A stretch of DNA of 64,000 bases. Source: DASUBV01 sp036510065. GTDB taxonomy: Bacteria; Actinomycetota; Actinomycetes; Streptosporangiales; Streptosporangiaceae. The notes below the pieces were generated by a model. That model saw only the letters and a list, made by a program, of their open reading frames with translations. It was not told the DNA's origin and did no database searches. The stretch covers positions 1 to 64,000 of the forward strand of contig DATCEO010000103.1 of the NCBI GenBank assembly GCA_036510065.1, written 5' to 3'. Shown piece after piece: positions 59,206 to 64,000 of this stretch; the first letter of the stretch is position 1; each line of letters starts with the position of its first letter. A program made the translations under genes and the position numbers.

Positions 59206-59859
59206 ATGCTGACCGACGTGATTCTCCCCTGCCTCAACGAGGCGGGCGCCCTGCCGTGGGTGCTGGACAGGATGCCGCCCGGCTACCGGGCGATCGTGGC
59301 CGACAACGGCTCCGACGACGGCTCGCCCGAGATCGCCGCCCGGCACGGGGCCCAGGTGGTGCACGTTCCCCAGCGCGGCTTCGGCGCAGCCTGCCACGGC
59401 GGCCTGCTCGCCGCGACCAGCGACCTGGTCTGCATCATGGACGCGGACGGATCGCTCGACCCGGCGGAACTCCCGCTGATCGCCGGCCCGGTCCGGGACG
59501 GCTCCGCGGATCTCACCCTCGGGGCTCGCCGCCCGGAGGGCCACGGTGCCTGGCCGCTGCACGCCCGCCTCGGCAACCGGGCCATCGCCGGCGCGGTCCG
59601 CCGCCGCAGCGGAGTGCGGCTGAGGGATCTCGGCCCCATGCGCGCGGCCCGCCGCGCCGACCTGGTCGGCCTGGGCATCCGCGACCGCAGGTTCGGCTAC
59701 CCGCTCGAGATGGTCGTCAGGGCCGCCGCGGACGGCTGGCGGATCGCCGAGCTGCAGGTGCCCTACCGGCCGCGGACCGGCAAGTCGAAGGTCACCGGCA
59801 CGGTGGGCGGGACGCTGCGGACCGTGCGCGACATGCGCAAGGTCCTGGCGGCGGCATGA
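59206..59859 (+). CDS. Family 2 glycosyltransferase
   Basis: 217 aa from ATG 59206 (GTG 59197 also open). GT-A fold: DVILPCLNEAGALPWVLDRM, YRAIVADNGSDDGSPEIAAR (DNGSxDGS), GFGAACHGGLLAATSDLVCI-MDAD metal-binding DxD-like motif, RAARRADLVGLGIRDRRFGY-PLEM and a VPYRPRTGKSKVTGTV end, as in dolichol-phosphate-sugar synthase-like proteins and TIGR04283-like relatives. No membrane anchor. It overlaps the next gene by 4 bp. It may make a polyprenyl-phosphate sugar used by the GT-C enzyme of this cluster. Confidence 0.85.
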   Translation: MLTDVILPCLNEAGALPWVLDRMPPGYRAIVADNGSDDGSPEIAARHGAQVVHVPQRGFGAACHGGLLAATSDLVCIMDADGSLDPAELPLIAGPVRDGSADLTLGARRPEGHGAWPLHARLGNRAIAGAVRRRSGVRLRDLGPMRAARRADLVGLGIRDRRFGYPLEMVVRAAADGWRIAELQVPYRPRTGKSKVTGTVGGTLRTVRDMRKVLAAA

Positions 59860-60566
59860 CCGGCGCCGGAGTACCCGCCGGAGTACCCGCCGGAGTACCG
59901 GCCGGAGGGCCGGCCGGCCTGCGCGCGCAGGTCGTCGTCCTGGCCAAGGAACCTGTGCCAGGCCGCGTCAAGACCCGGCTGACGCCCCCGTTCAGCCCGG
60001 CGCAGGCGGCGCGGCTGGCGGCGGCGGCGCTCGCCGACACACTGGAGGCGGCGTTCCAGGTGCCCGCGGTCCGGCACGTGGTCGCGCTCGACGGCGCACC
60101 GGGCGGCTGCGTTCCGGGCGGCTGGGACGTGATCGCCCAGCGAGGCGGCGGGCTGGACCAGCGGATCGCCGCCGCCGTCACGCAGGCGTACGCGTGGCTG
60201 CCCGTACCGGTCGTGCTGATCGGGATGGACACCCCCCAGGTCACCCCCGAGCTGCTGGAGTCGGCCATCCGCCCGCTGGCCGCCGGCACCGCGGACGCCG
60301 CATTCGGGCCCGCCGACGACGGCGGCTTCTGGCTGCTGGGGCTGCGGCGGCCGGACCCGCGGCTGGTGCTGGGGGTCCCCATGTCCACGGCGCATACCGG
60401 GGCGGCACAGCTGGCCCTGCTGCGCGCGGCCGGCCTGCGGATCCGCCAGCTGCCCCGGCGCCTGGACGTGGACACGGCGGCCGACGCGGCAGCGGTTGCC
60501 CGGCAGATCCCGTACAGCCGCTTCGCCGCCACCTTGCAGGCGATGGAGCAACAACCGGCGGCGTAG
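59856..60566 (+). CDS. TIGR04282/DUF2064 family glycosyltransferase-like protein
   Basis: 236 aa. After a GVPAG-repeat N-terminus (residues ~5-20, from 12-bp DNA repeats), the domain reads LRAQVVVLAKEPVPGRVKTR, DTLEAAFQVPAVRHVVALDG, VVLIGMDTPQVTPELLESAI, AFGPADDGGFWLLGLRRPDP and VPMSTAHTGAAQLALLRAAG. These are the signatures of the nucleotidyltransferase/glycosyltransferase-like family TIGR04282, known beside TIGR04283 proteins, some in arsenosugar loci. The reaction here is unknown. Confidence 0.85.
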   Translation: MTGAGVPAGVPAGVPAGGPAGLRAQVVVLAKEPVPGRVKTRLTPPFSPAQAARLAAAALADTLEAAFQVPAVRHVVALDGAPGGCVPGGWDVIAQRGGGLDQRIAAAVTQAYAWLPVPVVLIGMDTPQVTPELLESAIRPLAAGTADAAFGPADDGGFWLLGLRRPDPRLVLGVPMSTAHTGAAQLALLRAAGLRIRQLPRRLDVDTAADAAAVARQIPYSRFAATLQAMEQQPAA

Positions 60567-60579
60567 CGAGGCCGATTTC

Positions 60580-60631
60580 ATCAGTGGTTCGGCTTGGGCT
60601 GGTGGGGACCAGTCCGATCCGAACCACCGAT
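60580..60631 (+). terminator. Extended hairpin, probable terminator
   Basis: Outer arms GTGGTTCGG (60584-60592) and CCGAACCAC (60619-60627) are perfect. After a symmetric 3/3 internal loop, GGGCTGGT (60596-60603) pairs with ACCAGTCC (60608-60615) around GGGG. Three further outer pairs follow a mismatch. About 20 bp in all, 14 bases after the TIGR04282 stop. No U-tract. Confidence 0.55.
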
Positions 60632-60657
60632 GGATTGCACCCCTAGGAGCGGCCAGG

Positions 60658-60674
60658 CCTTACGACATTGTTAC
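60658..60674 (-). promoter_or_regulatory. Direct-repeat motif, copy 3
   Basis: On the minus strand, GTAACAATGTCGTAAGG matches the copy 2 motif at 14 of 17 positions with the same 11-bp half-site spacing. It lies 53 bp before the molybdopterin oxidoreductase start. Confidence 0.5.
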
Positions 60675-60726
60675 CGGGCGGCTCGCCAGCTGCTCCCGGG
60701 CCGGCATTGTGGCTAGCTTCGAGGTC

Positions 60727-62346
60727 ATGACGGGGAAGCGGGGACCCGGCCGCCGCCGCGCGGCCGGCCGTGCCGAGCGGCGGCCTGCTCGGCCACAGGC
60801 GGCCGGCCGGGAAGGAGACCGCCCGGCTACTCGCGCACGGCGGCCCGGCCGGCTGCGCGCAGCCGGCCGCGAGGCGTTCCTGGTGCTGCTCGCCGGGGCC
60901 GCCGCCGGGCTGGCCGCCGCAGGCGCGGCGCGGCGCGCCCGGGCGCCGACGCGTCGCGCGGCCGCCGCGCGACGCCCTGCCACCGGCCAGCCGGACCGGG
61001 CCAGGGAGCTACCGAACACAGCGGCGGCCCCGCAGAACCCAGCACCGGGTCCCCGGAGCGCCGGGGCCGTCCTGTCCCGGCTGCTGAGCTACCCGCCGCC
61101 CGGCCCGTTCCGGCCCAGCACCTGGCGCAGCCCGCTGCGCGGCCTGTGGCTGACCTCAGTGCTGGGCCTGGTCCTGCTGGGCGGCCTGGCCGTCGTGGCC
61201 ATCACCGGGCTGCTGTCCTACGCCTCCTACAATCCCCGGCTGCCCGGCAACGACCAGACGCCCGGCGGCCAGCTGCTGAAGTTCTACCTCTTTTCCTGGC
61301 CCACCGACCCGGCCTGGCTGTACCGGGTCAACCAGGGGCTCCACGTCACGCTCGGCCTCGCGCTGCTGCCGGTGGTGCTCACCAAGCTGTGGTCGGTGCT
61401 GCCCAAGCTCTTCTCCTGGCCGCCGGTCCGGTCGCCAGCCCAGGCCGTGGAACGACTGAGCCTGGTCATGATCGTCGGCGGCGTGCTGTTCGAGTTCGCC
61501 ACCGGGATCGCGGACATCCAGAACTTCTACGTCTTCCCGTTTTCCTTCTACACCGCCCACCTGTACGGCGCCTGGGTCTTCATCGCCGGGTTCGTGACCC
61601 ACGTCATCCTCAAGTTCCCGCACCTGCGGGCCGGGCTGCGGTCCCGCAGCCTGCGGCGGGAGCTGCGCACGCCGCTGTCGGCGACCCGGCCCGAGACCCC
61701 GGACCCGGCCGGCCTGCGGGCGGCGGCACCCGCGGCGCCCACCATCTCGCGGCGCGGGCTGCTGGCCGCGGTGACCGGCGGATCGCTCACCCTGGCCGGG
61801 CTGGCGGCCGGCCAGTCCATCGGGGGCTGGACGCGGCGAACCGCCCTGTTCGCGCCGCGCGGCCTGTCGGCCGCCCAGTCAGGCGAGCTGCCCGTCAACC
61901 GGACGGCGGCCACCATCGGCCTGACCGATGCCGACGTCGGCCCGGCCTACCGGCTGGTGCTCGTCGGCTCCCGGCAGGTCTCGCTGACCCGGGACCAGGT
62001 CGCGGCCCTGCCGCAGCAGTCGGCGGTACTGCCGATCGCCTGCGTGGAGGGCTGGTCGGTGGCCGCCCGGTGGTCCGGCGTGGCACTGACAGACCTGGCG
62101 CGGCTGGCGGGCGTGAACTATCCCGTCGGCGCGCTCGTTGAGTCCATCGAGCGGAAGGGCTCCTTCAGGACGGCCGACCTGTCCGCCGCACAGGTCAACG
62201 ACCCGCGGTCGATGCTCGCGCTGCGGGTCAACGGCGCGGACCTGCCGCGCGACCATGGCTACCCGGCCCGGACGGTCATCCCGGCCGCGCCCGGCGTGCA
62301 CAACACGAAGTGGGTTAACAAGATTACTTTCACGGAGCAGGCATGA
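60727..62346 (+). CDS. Membrane-anchored molybdopterin-dependent oxidoreductase with cytochrome b-like N-terminal module
   Basis: 539 aa from ATG 60727. The N-terminus is Arg-rich with a first hydrophobic helix (AFLVLLAGAAAGLAAAGAA). Four more helices (~140-310) carry His in NQGLHVTLGLALLP, FYTAHLYGAW and VTHVILKFPHL, suggesting heme ligands. Then SRRGLLAAVTGGSLTLAGLA, a Tat-like motif, precedes the sulfite-oxidase-type domain (~380-539): VLPIACVEGWSVAARWSGVA with the Mo-binding Cys, then LPRDHGYPARTVIPAAPGVH-NTKW. It probably oxidises or reduces a substrate outside the membrane, passing electrons through the heme module. Substrate unknown. Confidence 0.85.
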   Translation: MTGKRGPGRRRAAGRAERRPARPQAAGREGDRPATRARRPGRLRAAGREAFLVLLAGAAAGLAAAGAARRARAPTRRAAAARRPATGQPDRARELPNTAAAPQNPAPGPRSAGAVLSRLLSYPPPGPFRPSTWRSPLRGLWLTSVLGLVLLGGLAVVAITGLLSYASYNPRLPGNDQTPGGQLLKFYLFSWPTDPAWLYRVNQGLHVTLGLALLPVVLTKLWSVLPKLFSWPPVRSPAQAVERLSLVMIVGGVLFEFATGIADIQNFYVFPFSFYTAHLYGAWVFIAGFVTHVILKFPHLRAGLRSRSLRRELRTPLSATRPETPDPAGLRAAAPAAPTISRRGLLAAVTGGSLTLAGLAAGQSIGGWTRRTALFAPRGLSAAQSGELPVNRTAATIGLTDADVGPAYRLVLVGSRQVSLTRDQVAALPQQSAVLPIACVEGWSVAARWSGVALTDLARLAGVNYPVGALVESIERKGSFRTADLSAAQVNDPRSMLALRVNGADLPRDHGYPARTVIPAAPGVHNTKWVNKITFTEQA

Positions 62347-62888
62347 GGGGCCTGACCGGCCGGGTGCGCCGCTGGTACGGCGCGCATCCGCTGCACTTGC
62401 TGGCCCTGCTGGCGGCCTTCGCCCTGGCCGGCTACGCGCTCAGCGCCGTCGTCGCCGCAGGCCAGTGGCGCGGCTTCGCCGCCTGGTTCCTGGTCGCCAT
62501 CGTGGCTCACGACCTGCTGCTCTTCCCGCTGTACTCGCTCGCCGACCTGTCGCTGCGCCGCCTGCTGCCCGGGCGGCCCGGCCGGAGCGAGGGCGCGCGG
62601 CCATCAGCGCCGGAGCCACCCTGGCCGCCGGTCCTCAACTACGTGCGCGTGCCGGCCGCGTTCTCGCTGCTGCTCCTGCTGGTGTGGTTCCCGCTGATCC
62701 TGGGCCTGTCGGCAGGCACGTATCACCGCGCCAGCGGCCTGACCGCCGCGCCCTACCTCGGGCGCTGGCTGGCGGTCACGGGCTTGCTGTTCCTCGCGTC
62801 GGCCGCCGCCTACGCTGTCGCGCTGCGCCGGGCCGCGGCCCGGACGCGAGCGCAGGCAGCGGCCGTCACGGCGGGGCGCGGTCGCTGA
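62343..62888 (+). CDS. Hypothetical membrane protein, four predicted helices
   Basis: 181 aa, overlapping the oxidoreductase gene by 4 bp. Hydrophobic helices: LLALLAAFALAGYALSAVVA, FAAWFLVAIVAHDLLLFPLY, VPAAFSLLLLLVWFPLILGL and WLAVTGLLFLASAAAYAVAL. A His in VAHDLL and polar loop with GTYHRASG are noticeable. No family is named; tight coupling suggests it assists the molybdoenzyme, for example as a membrane partner (inferred). Confidence 0.75.
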   Translation: MRGLTGRVRRWYGAHPLHLLALLAAFALAGYALSAVVAAGQWRGFAAWFLVAIVAHDLLLFPLYSLADLSLRRLLPGRPGRSEGARPSAPEPPWPPVLNYVRVPAAFSLLLLLVWFPLILGLSAGTYHRASGLTAAPYLGRWLAVTGLLFLASAAAYAVALRRAAARTRAQAAAVTAGRGR

Positions 62889-62960
62889 CGTGCGGGTTTC
62901 GTCAGGGGCGCCGCGATGTGACGATGGAGTAGTGGCCGTCGCACCGAGAGTGAGCCAGCC

Positions 62961-64000
62961 GTGCGCTTCCTGAGCCCCCGGGTGCGCTGGCGCTGGGTCG
63001 TCGTGGTCTGCGGCGTCGCGGTACTGTGCGCCATCCCGGGGATCGTGGCGGCGCTCCCGGTTCCCGGTTCGCCGATCACCGCCGCCGCGCTGCGCGCCCG
63101 CATCCTGGCTTCCGGCAGGCTGCCCTACGAGGGATACGTCGAGAGCACGGCGAACTTCGGCCTGCCGTCGCTGCCGGACCTGTCCGACGTCAGCAAGCTC
63201 CTGGATGGCACCACCGAGCAGTACGCCTGGTACCGCTCACCCGCCCACTGGCGCGCCGACACTCTCGGGACAGCCGCGGAGAACGACGTCTATCAGGTCT
63301 GCCACCACACCTACCTGTGGTACCAGGCGGGCAACCTGCTCACCCGGGTGGCCGGCAGCCAGCCCGTCCGGCTGCCGCGTGCGGCCGACCTGCTGCCCCC
63401 GGCGCTGGCCGTCCGCCTGCTCAGGCTGGCCGCTCCCGCCGATCACCTGTCCCGGCTCCCCTCGCTGCGGATCGCGGGGGTGGACGCCGCCGGGCTGCGG
63501 CTCGTGCCGGTGAGCCCGATCACGACGGTGGGCGCGATCGAGGTCTGGGCCGACCCGGCTACCGGCCTGCCCGTCGCGGTGAAGATCTACCCGCGCGGCG
63601 CCAGCCAGCCGGTCCTGGCCAGCAGCTTCCTCCAGTTCAGCTACCACCGCCCGGCGCTGACCACCGTCATCCCGCACCCGGCGCCGGGCGTCGACCAGGC
63701 CACGGCCCGGCTCTCGTCGCTGAACGGCATCCTGGACGGCGGCGGGCATCCGTGGCCGCCGGAGCTGGGCGGCCTGCGGCTGACCGCGACGCCTGCGGCG
63801 CTCGACGGCGTGGCGTTCTACGGCAGCGGGTTCGCCCGCCTGGCCCTGCTGCCGCTTCCCGAACGGACCGGCCCGCAGCTGGTGCGGGCTGCCACCTCGG
63901 CCGGCGCCGGCGCGGTCACGCTGCCCGGCGGAACCGGCGTGCTCGTGCAGACACCGCTGCTGACCGTGCTGCTGGCCAGCTCGCAGCGGTTCGGCGGGCT
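62961..64000 (+). CDS. LolA/RseB-like exported protein, 3'-truncated by window edge
   Basis: 347 residues are visible from GTG 62961 to the window end, without a stop. An N-terminal signal-anchor (RWRWVVVVCGVAVLCAIPGI) is followed by ILASGRLPYEGYVESTANFG, AWYRSPAHWRADTL, DVYQVCHHTYLWYQAGNLLT and IEVWADPATGLPVAVKIYPR, the strands of the LolA/RseB lipoprotein-carrier fold (MucB-like). In actinobacteria such proteins are often followed by ABC transporter genes. Exported, role unknown. Confidence 0.7.
   Translation, partial: MRFLSPRVRWRWVVVVCGVAVLCAIPGIVAALPVPGSPITAAALRARILASGRLPYEGYVESTANFGLPSLPDLSDVSKLLDGTTEQYAWYRSPAHWRADTLGTAAENDVYQVCHHTYLWYQAGNLLTRVAGSQPVRLPRAADLLPPALAVRLLRLAAPADHLSRLPSLRIAGVDAAGLRLVPVSPITTVGAIEVWADPATGLPVAVKIYPRGASQPVLASSFLQFSYHRPALTTVIPHPAPGVDQATARLSSLNGILDGGGHPWPPELGGLRLTATPAALDGVAFYGSGFARLALLPLPERTGPQLVRAATSAGAGAVTLPGGTGVLVQTPLLTVLLASSQRFGG

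Noticed and set aside
60567..60726. tRNA-like appearance of the hairpin region (GGTTCGG...CCGAACC)
   Set aside because: No acceptor stem, anticodon arm or T-loop in the right places; it is a two-tier hairpin only.

Overview
This is a very GC-rich chromosomal segment from a high-GC actinobacterium. Codon third positions are almost all G or C, many starts are GTG, and the complement of regulators and small-molecule enzymes (PadR, GntR, IclR, TetR, CGNR, PPK2, an Rv2629/Balon-like protein, the aerobic cobalamin pathway) fits a soil actinomycete, perhaps near Streptosporangiales or Streptomycetales. The genus cannot be named from sequence alone. No rRNA, tRNA, CRISPR array, phage or complete insertion sequence was recognised.

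Layout. 1-3.3 kb: the 3' part of a DUF2252 gene with a strong terminator, a dead PIN-domain remnant, a small acidic protein, and a PadR regulator with its own palindromic operator. 3.3-9.1 kb: a GntR-controlled aromatic-catabolism cassette (flavin reductase, ACAD-fold monooxygenase, FAH-family hydrolase, VOC/extradiol-type dioxygenase) and a convergent amidohydrolase. 9.4-12.3 kb: RecQ helicase facing an eRF1-like ribosome-hibernation protein. 12.4-17.3 kb: an IclR-controlled set (citrate-synthase-fold lyase, class III CoA-transferase, and a divergent phenol-hydroxylase-type flavoprotein). 17.3-20.8 kb: PPK2 kinase, DUF2090 aldolase-like, DUF2293 and exonuclease III genes. 20.8-22 kb: a decayed LysR/transporter pair. 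22-25.1 kb: a GH65 phosphorylase and beta-phosphoglucomutase pair. 25.2-29.6 kb: a TetR regulator divergent from an SDR, a saccharopine-dehydrogenase-like protein and an acyl-CoA ligase.

29.6-50.6 kb is a nearly complete aerobic cobalamin corrin-ring locus: cobL-M-F-K on the plus strand; cobG-H-IJ on the minus strand; and cobN, a fused chelatase ATPase/VWA subunit, cobO, cobB and a fused cobC-type aminotransferase/SUMT on the plus strand. Two divergent cobalamin riboswitches lie back to back between cobG and cobN. The locus is split by an accessory patch at 33.2-36.8 kb (thioesterase, small ORF, two gene fragments, amidase, nucleotidyltransferase).

50.6-51.9 kb carries a MazEF-like toxin-antitoxin pair bracketed by four copies of a short interspersed repeat that also occurs twice near 2.9-3.1 kb. 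51.9-64 kb is a cell-envelope/glycan-like cluster: GT-C mannosyltransferase-like protein, methyltransferase, OmpR-type two-component system, epimerase, GT2 and TIGR04282 glycosyltransferases, a membrane molybdopterin oxidoreductase, and a partial lipoprotein-carrier-like protein. It is interrupted by an AzlCD exporter and a CGNR regulator. Four copies of a 17-bp direct-repeat motif related to GTCACAATTCCGTAAGG sit at the promoters of this cluster and are my best candidate for the binding site of its own response regulator.
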